64,000 nucleotides of DNA from Citrobacter amalonaticus (GCA_028994555.1 JARDVN010000001.1:2046001-2110000); one strand, 5' to 3'; shown: positions 41,196 through 51,763, numbered from the stretch's first letter. Numbers and translations: made by a program. The notes: generated from the sequence alone by a model not told the origin.

Positions 41196-42039
41196 ATGGC
41201 TATTTCAGGTTGTCACGTGATGGCAAAACCCACCGGCTCAGTTTGCAATATCGATTGTCACTACTGTTTTTATCTGGAAAAAGAAGCGTTATATCCTGAG
41301 CGCCAGCAGCACTGGAAAATGTCTGATGAGACGCTGGAAAAATATATCCGGCAACATATCGCGGCGCAGGCATCGGAACAGGTTGTTTTTGCCTGGCAGG
41401 GTGGTGAGCCGACTATGATGGGGGTTGAATTTTTCCGCCGCGTCATCTCGCTTTGTGAAACCTATGGTCAGGGTCGCCAGATCCAACATGCGCTGCAAAC
41501 TAATGGCATGTTGATGAATGATGAGTGGGCCGCTTTCTTTGCAGAACACCATTTTCTGATAGGCCTTTCGCTCGATGGTCCGCAGCCGTTGCACGATCGC
41601 TATCGGGTAACCCGATCGGGTAACGGAACACATGAACGGGTGATGAAGGCGCTGGCATTACTGAAACAATATGATGTCGCTTTTAATACGCTCACGGTTG
41701 TCGGAAAGCATAACGTTGCGCATGCTGTTGAGGTGTATCAGTTTTTATTACAGGCTGGATCCCGCTATATACAGTTTATTCCGCTTGTCGAGCGGCTGAG
41801 TACGTCCGATGATTCGCTACTGCATTTAGTGATGCCGGGGGGAAAGTGCTGCAAAACTGGCTCCGTGGACGGTACCAGCCTGGCAGTATGGTGAATTCCT
41901 CAATCAGATTTTTGATATCTGGGTACAGCGGGATGTGGGCCGGGTTTCAGTGCAGATGTTTGATGTGGCGATGGCCGCCTGGAATCAGGAACCTTCGGTA
42001 TTATGCGTGCACGCCGAAACCTGTGGCCATGCGTTTGCG
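41196..42039 (+). pseudogene. Anaerobic sulfatase-maturating radical-SAM enzyme, 3' end removed at IS1
   Basis: Homologous to anSME/AslB enzymes that oxidise an active-site Cys or Ser of sulfatases to formylglycine. Radical-SAM motif CNIDCHYC (Cys-x3-Cys-x2-Cys) near residues 17-24, then QGGEPTMMG and SLDGP. A G6 run at 41837-41842 shifts the frame; with five G it continues MPGESAAKLAPW...LNQIFDIW and CVHAETCGHAFAGN up to the IS1 edge. About 281 codons remain of a roughly 390-400-codon family; the C-terminal SPASM domain with most auxiliary Fe-S cysteines is lost. No sulfatase partner is present. Confidence 0.88.
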
Positions 42040-42054
42040 GGTAATGACTCCAAC

Positions 42055-42558
42055 TTATTGATAGTGTTTTATGTTCAGATAATGCCCGATGACTTTGTCA
42101 TGCAGCTCCACCGATTTTGAGAACGACAGCGACTTCCGTCCCAGCCGTGCCAGGTGCTGCCTCAGATTCAGGTTATGCCGCTCAATTCGCTGCGTATATC
42201 GCTTGCTGATTACGTGCAGCTTTCCCTTCAGGCGGGATTCATACAGCGGCCAGCCATCCGTCATCCATATCACCACGTCAAAGGGTGACAGCAGGCTCAT
42301 AAGACGCCCCAGCGTCGCCATAGTGCGTTCACCGAATACGTGCGCAACAACCGTCTTCCGGAGCCTGTCATACGCGTAAAACAGCCAGCGCTGGCGCGAT
42401 TTAGCCCCGACATAGCCCCACTGTTCGTCCATTTCCGCGCAGACGATGACGTCACTGCCCGGCTGTATGCGCGAGGTTACCGACTGCGGCCTGAGTTTTT
42501 TAAGTGACGTAAAATCGTGTTGAGGCCAACGCCCATAATGCGGGCAGTTGCCCGGCAT
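42055..42558 (-). CDS. insB: IS1 InsB (C-terminal part of InsAB' transposase)
   Basis: Open frame of 167 codons carrying the DDE domain: Asp in [14 protein letters not shown], Asp in [11 protein letters not shown] and a later Glu. Expressed mainly as the InsAB' fusion through the A6C frameshift inside insA. Uninterrupted, so the element should be able to transpose. Confidence 0.95.
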
Positions 42559-42752
42559 CCAACGCCATTCATGGCCATATCAATGATTTTCTGGTGCGTA
42601 CCGGGTTGAGAAGCGGTGTAAGTGAACTGCAGTTGCCATGTTTTACGGCAGTGAGAGCAGAGATAGCGCTGATGTCCGGCGGTGCTTTTGCCGTTACGCA
42701 CCACCCCGTCAGTAGCTGAACAGGAGGGACAGCTGATAGAAACAGAAGCCAC
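42477..42752 (-). CDS. insA: IS1 InsA, DNA-binding repressor
   Basis: 91 residues with two CXXC pairs (CPSCSA and CSHCRK) forming the zinc finger and an HTH near the C-terminus. Represses the IS1 promoter and inhibits transposition; its 5' half is also the N-terminus of the InsAB' transposase made by -1 frameshifting at an A6C slip site (about 42500), intact here. Confidence 0.96.
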
Positions 42753-42807
42753 TGGAGCACCTCAAAAACACCATCATACACTAAATCAGTAAGTTGGCAG
42801 CATCACC

Positions 42808-43033
42808 AACCACGTGCTGCATTTTATTTCGCTATTACCGTCTGGACGCAATCTGGGGCTCTGCATCCTGCTAAGGAAGCGGTTGTGCAGGAATGCCAAG
42901 CGATTAGCGCGAGTAAAAGACGGAGTCAGAATACGTGGCGGTGAGAGATTTACGCGCGAAATTGTTTTGCGCAGGGTTATGGCGCGAAACACTCCCGCTA
43001 CCGACGCTTTCCGTAGCGGAGAAGGTGAGGGGA
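42808..43033. other. Unassigned segment between IS1 and yafV
   Basis: 226 bases with no recognisable gene. Short open frames exist on both strands but none resembles the missing end of the maturase, so the deletion joined unrelated DNA to IS1. An inverted repeat CGCTAC / GTAGCG lies near 42998-43020. It may contain the 3' flank of yafV. Confidence 0.5.
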
Positions 43034-43804
43034 TCAACACAGAATAAACGGGTCGGTATCCTGCCAGGCTGGAAAGGTTTCCCGGTACGCTTTTAGCGCA
43101 CTTAGCGACAGTTCGGCATCAATGCGGGTAGCCTGATGGGCTTCCGCTGTCGCGATGACTTCACCCTGCGGGCTGATAACCCGACTGTCGCCACGATAGT
43201 GATGCCCATTGCCATCGGTGCCGACGCGATTACACCCCGCCACCCAGGCCTGATTTTCAATCGCGCGCGCCGCCAGCAGTGTCTGCCAGTGCTGAGAACG
43301 AGGCGCCGGCCAGTTGGCGACATAGAGCGCCAGATCATAATCATTCAAATTGCGTGACCAGACCGGAAAACGCAGGTCATAACAGACCTGCGGCAGAATG
43401 CGCCACCCACGCCATTCCACGATTACGCGGCGGTTGCCTGGCTGGTAATGATGATGTTCGTCAGCCATTCGAAACAGGTGGCGTTTATCATAAAAGTGCA
43501 CGTTACCTTCTGGCTCGACCAGTAAAAAACGGTTCACCGCGCCACGTTCTGTCAGAAGCGCGGCGCTACCGGCAATCAGGGCGTTCGTCCGCTGCGCCTG
43601 TTTTTTCATCCATGAAATGACCTCCTCCTGAGAGGGGGCTTCTATGGCAGCCTCCATCGCAAACCCCGTGGTAAACATTTCGGGTAAGACGATAAGATCG
43701 CGCCCGGTGATAAGTTCCAGTAAAAGGTCAAAGTGACGCAAATTGGCCGGGCCATCCAGCCAGACCAGCGGTTGTTGCAGTAGTGTAATTTTCAAACCAG
43801 GCAC
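43034..43804 (-). CDS. yafV: Omega-amidase YafV (nitrilase superfamily)
   Basis: Carbon-nitrogen hydrolase acting on alpha-ketoglutaramate-type amides (2-oxoglutaramate amidase family). GTG at 43804 (VPGLKITLLQQ) with GGAG eight bases upstream gives 256 residues, as in E. coli; the ATG ten codons upstream is not conserved. Catalytic Glu in VLPEMF, Lys in YDKRHLF and Cys in VCYDLRFP. Intact. Confidence 0.95.
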   Translation of the reverse strand: MPGLKITLLQQPLVWLDGPANLRHFDLLLELITGRDLIVLPEMFTTGFAMEAAIEAPSQEEVISWMKKQAQRTNALIAGSAALLTERGAVNRFLLVEPEGNVHFYDKRHLFRMADEHHHYQPGNRRVIVEWRGWRILPQVCYDLRFPVWSRNLNDYDLALYVANWPAPRSQHWQTLLAARAIENQAWVAGCNRVGTDGNGHHYRGDSRVISPQGEVIATAEAHQATRIDAELSLSALKAYRETFPAWQDTDPFILC

Positions 43805-43870
43805 AATCGGAACTCCACGTTGAACAGCATTCACTCACTGTAGCACGTGCTTTCACCTGTCGTTGGCAAT

Positions 43871-43896
43871 AAAAAAGCCTCGCCGAAACGAGGCTT
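43871..43896 (-). terminator. Terminator for leftward transcription
   Basis: AAGCCTCG / CGAGGCTT stem (43875-43882 with 43889-43896), followed on the minus strand by a T6 run. It lies upstream of yafV and downstream of fadE, so it ends leftward transcription from fadE. A sister hairpin with the same arms is at 44037-44060. Confidence 0.8.
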
Positions 43897-43906
43897 CAGG
43901 CTGCTG

Positions 43907-43942
43907 ACAAAGAAGGAAAAAACGTGGTTTTTCCTTCTTTGT
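43907..43942. other. Perfect 15-bp inverted repeat between two terminator-like hairpins
   Basis: ACAAAGAAGGAAAAA (43907-43921) pairs perfectly with 43928-43942 around a 6-base loop. It lies in the yafV-fadE gap where ivy sits in E. coli. Role unknown; a strong RNA hairpin on either strand. Confidence 0.75.
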
Positions 43943-44036
43943 GGCTATAAGCCGAAAATCAATCAATTGATGTTCCTTGTTTTTAATTAGGTGATCTCTA
44001 CTTATCCTGTGTTGTGGTGAGGTTTGTCATCACTCT

Positions 44037-44060
44037 CAAGCCTCGCCGAAGCGAGGCTTG
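44037..44060 (-). terminator. Hairpin just downstream of fadE
   Basis: CAAGCCTCGC / GCGAGGCTTG, ten pairs with loop CGAA, 19 bases past the fadE stop. No T-run on the leftward side, so it may be a stability hairpin or a weak terminator. It shares AAGCCTCG arms with 43875-43896. Confidence 0.6.
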
Positions 44061-44078
44061 AAGGAGAGATATCATTGC

Positions 44079-46523
44079 TTACGCGGCTTCGACTTTACGC
44101 ACTTTCTCTGGCAGCTTTACCGGCTTCGTCGCCAGCTCCTCGGGTTCAAAATCGTCCACATTGATGCTGCGCAGACGGCTTTCTTCCGCTTTGACCAGAA
44201 TCGCCGCTTCGTCTTTATCAATGAGACCTTTCGCCAGCGCGTTTTGCGCCAGTTCATCCAGACGGGTGAACGGCAGGTTTTTGCCAATCTCTTTGCAAAT
44301 ACGCTGATGAATAGGGTCGGCGGCCATCACATCCAGCAGCGCTTCTTCCAGTAATCCCACCGGGTTATGCTCACTCGGCGTCAGATACTGTCCACGGCCG
44401 ATACGGTCGCGGGTGGCGCTCGGTACCTGCAATATCTTCGCGACTTTATGATCCAGCTTGTCGGAAGGGGCCAGGTAGTGACGACCGGTCGGGAAGATCA
44501 CCACGTTCAGCAGGCCAGCGACCAGGCGGTTCGGGAAGTTCTGCAGCAGATCGTCGATTGCCTGCTCCGCTTTATACAGCGCATCCTGCACACCCCAGTG
44601 AACCAGCGGCAGGTCCGCTTCATGACGGCCTTCGTCGTCGTAACGTTTCAGAACCGCAGAGGCCAGATACAGCTGGCTCAACACATCACCCAGACGAGCA
44701 GAAATGCGCTCACGGCGTTTGAGACTTCCGCCCAGCACAGCCATCGACACGTCAGAGAGTAGCGCCAGGTTCGCGCTCAGGCGGTTAAGATGCTGATAAT
44801 AACGCTTCGTCGCATCGCGGGTGGGGGTCTGGCTGGTTAAGCCACGCGTCAGACCCAGCCAGAAGCTCCGCACCTTGTTGCTGCCGACATGACCGATATG
44901 TTTAAACAGCAGTTTGTCGAACGCATTCACATCGTTATTCTGTGCGGCTGACATCTCTTCGAGGACATACGGGTGGCAGCGAATCGCCCCCTGACCGAAG
45001 ATCATCATGCTACGAGTCAGAATGTTAGCGCCTTCCACGGTGATGGCGATCGGTGCGCCCTGATAGGCACGCGCCAGAAAGTTTCCTTCGCCGAGCATAA
45101 TGCCCTTGCCACCGGTAATATCCATCGCGTCGATAATCGACTGCTGACCGCGGTGCGTACAGTGGTATTTAACAATGGCCGACAGCACTGCCGGTTTCTC
45201 ACCCAACATAATGCCGTAGGTGATAAGGGATGCTGCGGCATCCATCACGTAGGCGTTACCGGCAATGCGCGCCAGCGGCTCTTCGATCCCTTCCATTTTA
45301 CCGATAGAGATTTTGAACTGACGACGAATGTGGGCATAAGCGCCGGTGGCCATCGCAACGGATTTCACGCCGCCGGTTGAGTTAGACGGCAACGTAATTC
45401 CGCGACCCACCGACAGACATTCCACCAGCATACGCCAGCCCTGACCGGCCATTTTCGGGCCGCCGATGATGTAATCGATAGGAACAAACACATCCTGACC
45501 GCGTGTCGGGCCATTCTGAAACGGGACGTTGAGCGGGAAGTGACGACGACCAATTTCCACGCCCGGCGTAGAGGTTGGGATTAACGCGCAGGTGATCCCC
45601 AGTTCTTCTTCACCACCCAGCAGTTTATCCGGGTCAGAGAGTTTAAACGCCAGACCCAGCACGGTCGCGATAGGCGCGAGGGTAATGTAGCGCTTGTTCC
45701 AGGTCAGACGCATCCCCAGCACCTGCTGACCCTGCCATTCACCCATACAGACGATACCGGTATCCGGGATGGCGCCCGCATCGGAACCCGCTTCCGGGCT
45801 GGTCAGTGCAAAGCAAGGGATCTCCTGACCGCGTGCGAGGCGAGGCAGGTAATGATCTTTCTGCTCTTGCGTGCCGTAATGTTGCAACAGTTCGCCCGGG
45901 CCTAAGGAGTTCGGTACGCCCACTGTGATCGCCAGAATGCCGGAGACGCCGGACAGTTTCTGCAGAACACGGGATTGTGCGTAGGCTGAAAATTCCAGCC
46001 CGCCGTACTCTTTTTTAATGATCATCGCGAAGAAGCGATGTTCTTTCAGGAACGCCCACAGTTCCGGCGGCAGATCGGCCAGCTCATGAGTGATCTGGAA
46101 GTCGTTCGCCATACGGCACGCTTCTTCTACCGGACCGTCGATAAATGCCTGCTCTTCCGCCGTCAGATGCGGCTGCGGGTAGTTATGCAGTTTTTTCCAG
46201 TCCGGGTTGCCCTGGAACAGATCGCCTTCCCACCAGGTGGTACCGGCATCAATCGCTTCTTTCTCCGTACGCGACATCGGCGGCATCACTTTACGGAAGC
46301 CACGGAACACCGGCGCGGAGATCATCGGTTTACGCATCGGCGTCACATTGAACGGTACGAGGAGAATGGCCAGCGGAACCAGCAGCCAGATATTCCACAG
46401 TCCGGCCACGCCAAGCGCGGCCGTCCATACGAGCAGAATCAGGCTGCTGAGGAACAGGCTCACGCGGTGATAAAACAGCGCGCCGAGCAGAACGATCGTA
46501 GCGAGAATACTCAAAATCATCAT
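44079..46523 (-). CDS. fadE: Acyl-CoA dehydrogenase FadE
   Basis: First dehydrogenation of fatty-acid beta-oxidation, an 814-residue FAD enzyme associated with the inner membrane. Two hydrophobic N-terminal segments (about residues 1-55), then the dehydrogenase core with [14 protein letters not shown] and [16 protein letters not shown], and a large FadE-specific C-terminal domain ending KVRKVEAA. Intact and E. coli length. A FadR operator lies in its leader. Confidence 0.98.
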   Translation of the reverse strand: MMILSILATIVLLGALFYHRVSLFLSSLILLVWTAALGVAGLWNIWLLVPLAILLVPFNVTPMRKPMISAPVFRGFRKVMPPMSRTEKEAIDAGTTWWEGDLFQGNPDWKKLHNYPQPHLTAEEQAFIDGPVEEACRMANDFQITHELADLPPELWAFLKEHRFFAMIIKKEYGGLEFSAYAQSRVLQKLSGVSGILAITVGVPNSLGPGELLQHYGTQEQKDHYLPRLARGQEIPCFALTSPEAGSDAGAIPDTGIVCMGEWQGQQVLGMRLTWNKRYITLAPIATVLGLAFKLSDPDKLLGGEEELGITCALIPTSTPGVEIGRRHFPLNVPFQNGPTRGQDVFVPIDYIIGGPKMAGQGWRMLVECLSVGRGITLPSNSTGGVKSVAMATGAYAHIRRQFKISIGKMEGIEEPLARIAGNAYVMDAAASLITYGIMLGEKPAVLSAIVKYHCTHRGQQSIIDAMDITGGKGIMLGEGNFLARAYQGAPIAITVEGANILTRSMMIFGQGAIRCHPYVLEEMSAAQNNDVNAFDKLLFKHIGHVGSNKVRSFWLGLTRGLTSQTPTRDATKRYYQHLNRLSANLALLSDVSMAVLGGSLKRRERISARLGDVLSQLYLASAVLKRYDDEGRHEADLPLVHWGVQDALYKAEQAIDDLLQNFPNRLVAGLLNVVIFPTGRHYLAPSDKLDHKVAKILQVPSATRDRIGRGQYLTPSEHNPVGLLEEALLDVMAADPIHQRICKEIGKNLPFTRLDELAQNALAKGLIDKDEAAILVKAEESRLRSINVDDFEPEELATKPVKLPEKVRKVEAA

Positions 46524-46545
46524 AACAAAAAGCTCCCTTGCTTGT

Positions 46546-46562
46546 AGGAGGTCTGACCACTT
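46546..46562 (-). promoter_or_regulatory. FadR operator upstream of fadE
   Basis: Minus strand reads AAGTGGTCAGACCTCCT, matching the FadR consensus half-sites TGGT and ACC with central CAGA. It is 22 bases before the fadE ATG, where FadR represses in the absence of long-chain acyl-CoA. Confidence 0.9.
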
Positions 46563-46763
46563 GTGATGATATGGTTGTAGTGGATGTGAATTCTTTTAGC
46601 AATGTGTTTACAAAATAATTACAACAAAGCTCACATTGTTGCCGTTTTCAGCGGCACGAAAAATCAAAAAGGCGGCGGCATTGACGAGGCTTATACTTCT
46701 CGCTGCCAGCGCTATCCGGTACACTGCATCCTGTCATTTACATTCATGCTGAAGGATATCCTC

Positions 46764-47342
46764 ATGTACCAGGATCTTATTCGTAACGAACTGAACGAAG
46801 CGGCGGAAACGCTGGCGAATTTTTTAAAAGATGATGCCAATATTCATGCCGTTCAGCGCGCGGCGGTCCTGCTGGCAGACAGTTTTAAAGCAGGAGGTAA
46901 GGTGCTTTCCTGCGGTAACGGCGGTTCCCATTGTGACGCTATGCACTTTGCCGAAGAACTGACGGGGCGCTATCGCGAAAACCGTCCGGGCTATCCGGCC
47001 ATTGCGATTTCCGATGTCAGTCATCTCTCTTGCGTCAGCAATGACTTCGGCTACGACTATGTTTTTTCGCGCTACGTTGAAGCAGTTGGCCGCGAAGGTG
47101 ACGTGCTGTTAGGCATTTCCACCTCCGGCAATTCGGGTAACGTGATCAAAGCTATCGCTGCTGCGCGTGAGAAGGGGATGAAGGTCATCACCCTGACCGG
47201 TAAAGACGGTGGCAAAATGGCCGGTACGGCGGACATCGAAATCCGCGTTCCGCATTTCGGTTATGCTGATCGTATTCAGGAAATCCATATTAAAGTGATT
47301 CATATCCTGATTCAGCTGATTGAAAAAGAGATGATAAAGTAA
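46764..47342 (+). CDS. gmhA: Sedoheptulose 7-phosphate isomerase GmhA
   Basis: First step of ADP-heptose synthesis (LpcA), making D-glycero-D-manno-heptose 7-phosphate for LPS core; acts in the same pathway as GmhB in this window. 192 residues from MYQDLIRNE with GAAGG upstream. SIS domain: [19 protein letters not shown] and [14 protein letters not shown] phosphosugar-binding loops, catalytic His in [10 protein letters not shown]. Intact. Confidence 0.98.
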   Translation: MYQDLIRNELNEAAETLANFLKDDANIHAVQRAAVLLADSFKAGGKVLSCGNGGSHCDAMHFAEELTGRYRENRPGYPAIAISDVSHLSCVSNDFGYDYVFSRYVEAVGREGDVLLGISTSGNSGNVIKAIAAAREKGMKVITLTGKDGGKMAGTADIEIRVPHFGYADRIQEIHIKVIHILIQLIEKEMIK

Positions 47343-47388
47343 GTCTTCGCCGGGGGGTTTTTCGCCCCCGCAGTTGTGGAGGTGATGT

Positions 47389-48156
47389 ATGTGCGAATTG
47401 CTCGGGATGAGCGCCAATGTGCCTACCGATATCTGCTTTAGTTTCACCGGGCTGGTGCAGCGTGGTGGAGGAACCGGGCCGCACAAAGACGGCTGGGGCA
47501 TCACCTTCTATGAAGGCAAAGGTTGCCGCACGTTCAAAGATCCGCAACCCAGCTTTAATTCCCCTATTGCCAGACTGGTTCAGGATTACCCGATCAAATC
47601 CTGTTCCGTGATTGCCCATATTCGCCAGGCTAACCGGGGCGAAGTGGCGCTGGAAAACACCCATCCCTTTACGCGTGAACTGTGGGGACGCCACTGGACC
47701 TATGCGCACAACGGCCAGCTTTCAGGGTATAAGTCGCTGGAAACCGGCAATTTCCGCCCGGTCGGTGAAACCGACAGCGAAAAGGCGTTTTGCTGGTTGT
47801 TGCATAAACTCACCCAGCGCTACCCGCGCACGCCTGGCAACATGACGGCGGTATTCAGATACATCGCAACACTGGCGGGCGTACTGCGTGAGAAAGGTGT
47901 GTTCAACATGCTGTTGTCTGACGGGCGTTACGTGATGGCATTCTGCTCGACGAATCTGTTCTGGATCACGCGTCGTGCGCCGTTTGGGGTCGCCACGTTG
48001 CTCGATCAGGATGTGGAGATCGATTTTCAGAAAGAGACCACACCGAACGATGTGGTCACCGTCATTGCGACGCAGCCGCTGACAGGCAATGAAACCTGGC
48101 AAAAGATTATGCCAGGCGAGTGGGCGTTATTTTGCCTCGGGGAGCGTGTAGTTTGA
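47389..48156 (+). CDS. yafJ: Class II glutamine amidotransferase-like protein YafJ
   Basis: 255 residues, E. coli length. Met-Cys N-terminus ([10 protein letters not shown]) exposes the Ntn-nucleophile Cys after Met removal; HIRQANRG and YAHNGQL are the amidotransferase oxyanion and substrate motifs. No synthase domain, so the acceptor is unknown. ATG follows GGAGG. A GC hairpin with T-run (47351-47371) separates it from gmhA. Its 3' end overlaps yafK (convergent) by 30 bases. Confidence 0.94.
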   Translation: MCELLGMSANVPTDICFSFTGLVQRGGGTGPHKDGWGITFYEGKGCRTFKDPQPSFNSPIARLVQDYPIKSCSVIAHIRQANRGEVALENTHPFTRELWGRHWTYAHNGQLSGYKSLETGNFRPVGETDSEKAFCWLLHKLTQRYPRTPGNMTAVFRYIATLAGVLREKGVFNMLLSDGRYVMAFCSTNLFWITRRAPFGVATLLDQDVEIDFQKETTPNDVVTVIATQPLTGNETWQKIMPGEWALFCLGERVV

Positions 48157-48867
48157 CGCCAGCTGCGGCTGAACCACTTCATGACTCAACGGTTTGCTGA
48201 CGACATAGCGGCCATCGACAACGGAAACGGTCGGTGGCTTGCGGGTCTGCTCGAAGTAATCGTATCCCGGTTTTAACTGCGACCAGAACTCTTTGTAATA
48301 CGAATACTTGTGGCGTTGCATATTGGCGTCGGTCATACGGAAGGGATAAATGCTGACCTGGACGTTTGGCTGTCCGAACACCAGCGCACCGGTGACAAAC
48401 TGGAAAATCTCATCAATACCACTGTCGGTCATGGCGTAACAGCCAACGGACACACAGGCACCGTGAATCATCAGGTATTTACCTTCATAGCCGTGGGCGC
48501 GGTCATAGGCGTTCGGGAAGCCAATATTAATGGCTTTATAGAAGCGGCTATCGGGTTTGAGCTGGCTACGCTGGACGTTGTAGAAACCTTCCGGGCTTTT
48601 AAAATCGCCCTGGCGCTGTTTTGGTCCTAAGCCGCCGGAGTAATTACAAATCTTGTAGCTGTCGAGAAGTTGATACTGTTCGCCCATCTTGACGTAGAGA
48701 TCAAGCGTGCGCTCTTCTTTGAAGATCTGAATATAGACAGGGGATCCCATTAATTGCTGCTTATACTCTTTGCTGATCGGTGTTGTAGAGCTATTGCTAC
48801 TCAGCAAGCCGGCGAATGACACGCACGGAATCAAAAGCATCGCAATAAACAATGCGATTTTACGCAT
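48127..48867 (-). CDS. yafK: YkuD-domain murein amidase/L,D-transpeptidase homologue DpaA (YafK, LdtF)
   Basis: Reported in E. coli to release Braun lipoprotein from peptidoglycan. 246 residues with a signal peptide (residues 1-19, ending VSFA). YkuD catalytic signature [16 protein letters not shown] with His and Cys (about residues 134-144). Intact. Convergent with yafJ, divergent from dinB. Confidence 0.95.
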   Translation of the reverse strand: MRKIALFIAMLLIPCVSFAGLLSSNSSTTPISKEYKQQLMGSPVYIQIFKEERTLDLYVKMGEQYQLLDSYKICNYSGGLGPKQRQGDFKSPEGFYNVQRSQLKPDSRFYKAINIGFPNAYDRAHGYEGKYLMIHGACVSVGCYAMTDSGIDEIFQFVTGALVFGQPNVQVSIYPFRMTDANMQRHKYSYYKEFWSQLKPGYDYFEQTRKPPTVSVVDGRYVVSKPLSHEVVQPQLASNYTLPEAK

Positions 48868-49094
48868 ACTGCTTGTTCCTTGATAAAACGATTACCCACG
48901 CCAGAACGGCAAAAACTGCACCCAAAATCGGACGAATCTGGATTTAGAGCGCTCACATTAACACCACGACAGTTTTTCGCAAGTCCCTCGTGGTGCGTTT
49001 ACAATTTATACTAAAACGAGCCCGGATATTTCTTTGTCGCAACCCGTCGCGATTTACTTTAACGCGTTCTCATCGGCTTCCTATTGCAGAATAA

Positions 49095-49114
49095 TACTGT
49101 ATACTTAAACAGTG
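49095..49114 (+). promoter_or_regulatory. LexA box of dinB
   Basis: TACTGTATACTTAAACAGTG matches the CTGT-N8-ACAG SOS operator. It ends 16 bases before the dinB ATG, so repression by LexA is expected. Confidence 0.95.
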
Positions 49115-49130
49115 TTTCGGGAGGTGGGTG

Positions 49131-50186
49131 ATGCGTAAAATCATACATGTTGATATGGACTGTTTTTTCGCCGCGGTTGAGATGCGTGACAACCCGGCGC
49201 TACGCGATATCCCTATAGCCATTGGCGGCAGCCGTGAGCGCAGAGGCGTCATCAGCACCGCCAACTATCCTGCCCGTAAATTTGGCGTGCGTAGCGCGAT
49301 GCCGACCGGTATGGCGCTGAAACTGTGTCCGCATCTCACCTTACTACCGGGCCGTTATGAGGCCTACAAAGAGGCCTCCCGCCAAATTCAGTCTATCTTC
49401 GCCCGCTATACCTCATTGATTGAGCCGCTGTCGCTGGACGAGGCGTATCTGGATGTCACGGACAGTCGCCATTGTCATGGTTCAGCCACGCTTATCGCTC
49501 AGGAGATCCGTCAGACGATATTCAACGAGCTGCAACTTACCGCCTCGGCGGGCGTGGCGCCGGTGAAGTTTCTGGCCAAAATCGCCTCCGATCTGAATAA
49601 ACCCAACGGACAATATGTCATCACGCCAGAGGATGTGCCAGCGTTCCTCAGTACGTTACCGCTGGGGAAAATTCCCGGTGTCGGCAAAGTGTCTGCGGCG
49701 AAGCTCGAAAGTATGGGGCTGCGCACCTGCGGCGATGTGCAGCAGTTCGATCTGGCGACCTTACTGAAACGCTTTGGCAAATTTGGCCGGGTGCTCTGGG
49801 AGCGTTGTCAGGGGATCGACGAGCGGGACGTCAATAATGAACGCTTACGTAAGTCAGTCGGCGTTGAACGTACGATGGCAGAAGATATTCATCACTGGTC
49901 CGACTGTGAGGCGATCATTGAACAGTTATATCCTGAACTTGAACGGCGGCTGGCAAAAGTGAAACCTGATTTATGCATTGCTCGCCAGGGCGTAAAGCTC
50001 AAGTTCAATGACTTTCAGCAAACCACCCAGGAACACGTCTGGCCGAAGCTGAATAAAGAAGACCTGATTTCGACTGCGCGTAAAACCTGGAATGAGCGGC
50101 GGGCAGGGCGGGGCGTAAGACTGGTGGGGCTGCACGTTACGCTGCTCGATCCGCAACTGGAACGGCAGCTTCTGTTGGGGCTATAA
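49131..50186 (+). CDS. dinB: DNA polymerase IV
   Basis: Y-family translesion polymerase induced by SOS. 351 residues from [10 protein letters not shown] (ATG 49131, after GGGAGGTG). Catalytic Asp in [12 protein letters not shown] (Asp8) and [12 protein letters not shown] (Asp103, Glu104); steric-gate Phe in the first motif. HhH and little-finger domains follow and the C-terminal LLGL is the beta-clamp-binding tail. Intact. Confidence 0.98.
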   Translation: MRKIIHVDMDCFFAAVEMRDNPALRDIPIAIGGSRERRGVISTANYPARKFGVRSAMPTGMALKLCPHLTLLPGRYEAYKEASRQIQSIFARYTSLIEPLSLDEAYLDVTDSRHCHGSATLIAQEIRQTIFNELQLTASAGVAPVKFLAKIASDLNKPNGQYVITPEDVPAFLSTLPLGKIPGVGKVSAAKLESMGLRTCGDVQQFDLATLLKRFGKFGRVLWERCQGIDERDVNNERLRKSVGVERTMAEDIHHWSDCEAIIEQLYPELERRLAKVKPDLCIARQGVKLKFNDFQQTTQEHVWPKLNKEDLISTARKTWNERRAGRGVRLVGLHVTLLDPQLERQLLLGL

Positions 50187-50195
50187 ATAACAAAC

Positions 50196-50280
50196 TGCCG
50201 GATGGCGTTTCACTTATCCGGCCTACAACGCTGCTGAGTGTTCGTAGGCCGGATAAGGCGCAACGCGCCGCCATCCGGCA
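50196..50280. repeat. REP/BIME element
   Basis: TGCCGGATGGCG...TTATCCGGCCTAC and GTAGGCCGGATAAGG...GCCATCCGGCA form paired inverted REP units between convergent dinB and pepD. Confidence 0.92.
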
Positions 50281-50304
50281 TTTTTATAGCACCACAGCTG
50301 TGAC

Positions 50305-51763
50305 TTACTTCGTCGGAATCGCTTTCAGCAGTTCGGTCAGAAGCGTCCAGTAATGACCGACGCTTTCGATGTGAACCTGTTCATCCGGGGAGTGTGGACC
50401 AGTAATAGTTGGCCCAATAGAAACCATATCCATCTCCGGATACGGTTTTTTAAACAGTCCGCACTCCAGACCCGCGTGGATAATCTGGATGTTCGGCGTC
50501 TTGTTGAACAGACGCTGATAGGTTTCGCGCACCAGATGCATCACCGGTGAGTTCGCATCCGGCTGCCAGCCTGGGTAGCCGCCTTTCGCTTCGGTTTTCG
50601 CACCCGCCAGTTTGCCCAGTGAATCCAGCATGCTGACAACATAATCCTTGCCGGTGTCGATCAGCGAACGGATCAGACAGTGGATTTCAACGTTGTCGTC
50701 GGTCATAGTGACCACACCCACGTTCAGTGAGGTTTCAACCACGCCTTTTGCCACGTCGGAATTGCGGATCACCCCGTTTGGCGTGGCGTTCAGCAGACGG
50801 ATAAAGCCGTCGCGAGACGGTGTAGTCAGCGCGGGTTTATCGTTAGCGGTGCTTTCCAGCAGAACCACCAGGTTTTTCTCTTTTTCGGCCAGTTCGTTTT
50901 TCAGGATGTCCTGATAAGTATTGACCTGAGCTTTTAACTGTTCGACGTTTTCCGCTGCGACAGCAACGGTGGCAAAGGCTTCACGCGGAATGGCGTTGCG
51001 CAGCGTGCCGCCGTTGAAATCAACCAGATGCAGATCCAACTCTTCAGCATGACCGGCCAGGAAGCGTGCCAGCAGTTTATTGGCATTGCCGAGGCCGACG
51101 TGGATTTCGCCACCAGAATGACCGCCTTTCAGACCTTTCAGCGTCAGTTTAAAACTCTGGAAACCCGCCGGAACAGCTTCTCGGGTCAGCGGCAGATTTG
51201 AGGTGAAGTCGATCCCCCCCTGCGCAACCCATGTAGATCTCACCCTCTTCTTCCGAGTCGGTGTTGATCAGAATATCCGCCTGCAGCCAGTTGGCCTGCA
51301 GACCAAACGCGCCGTCCATACCTGCTTCTTCAGTCATGGTCAGCAGCACTTCCAGCGGGCCGTGAACGACGCTGTCGTCAGCCAGCACAGCCAGCGCGGA
51401 AGCCATCCCGATACCGTTATCGGCACCCAGCGTGGTGCCACGCGCTTTCACCCATTCGCCATCAATATAAGGCTGGATCGGATCTTTGGTGAAATCGTGC
51501 ACGGTGTCGTTGTTTTTCTGCGGCACCATGTCCAGGTGCGCCTGCAGCACTACTGGTTTGCGGTTTTCCATCCCGGCGGTGGCCGGTTTACGAATCAGGA
51601 TATTCCCCACCTGGTCGCGTTCGACGTGGAAGCCTTTCTCATTTGCCCAGCCGACGATATGCTCTGCGAGCTGCTCTTCATGATAGGACGGGTGAGGAAT
51701 AGAACAGATTTTTGCAAAAATATCCCACAGCGGTTGCGGGGAGAGTTGAGATAGTTCAGACAC
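50305..51763 (-). CDS. pepD: Aminoacyl-histidine dipeptidase PepD (apparent frameshift)
   Basis: M20 zinc dipeptidase of broad specificity (peptidase D). GTG at 51763 after AAGGAG. Metal and catalytic residues in [24 protein letters not shown] and a late His in [11 protein letters not shown]. The C7 run on the + strand at 51214-51220 breaks it; with six it reads [14 protein letters not shown] and gives 485 residues, the E. coli length. Confidence 0.95.

Larger units (their letters stand above)
42040..42807 (-). mobile_element. IS1: IS1, complete 768-bp copy
   Basis: Exactly 768 bp. The right end on the + strand starts GGTAATGACTCCAACTTA and the left end finishes with the complement of GGTGATGCTGCCAACTTA, the IS1 terminal repeats. 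insA and insB lie on the minus strand. Flanks GCGTTTGCG (42031-42039) and AACCACGTG (42808-42816) do not match, so there is no 8-9 bp target duplication. That indicates an IS1-mediated deletion or recombination rather than a simple insertion. Confidence 0.98.

Noticed and set aside
42055-42558. insB as an independent gene with the full 167-codon frame as its product
   Set aside because: IS1 makes the active transposase as InsAB' by frameshifting; the frame is listed as the insB part only.
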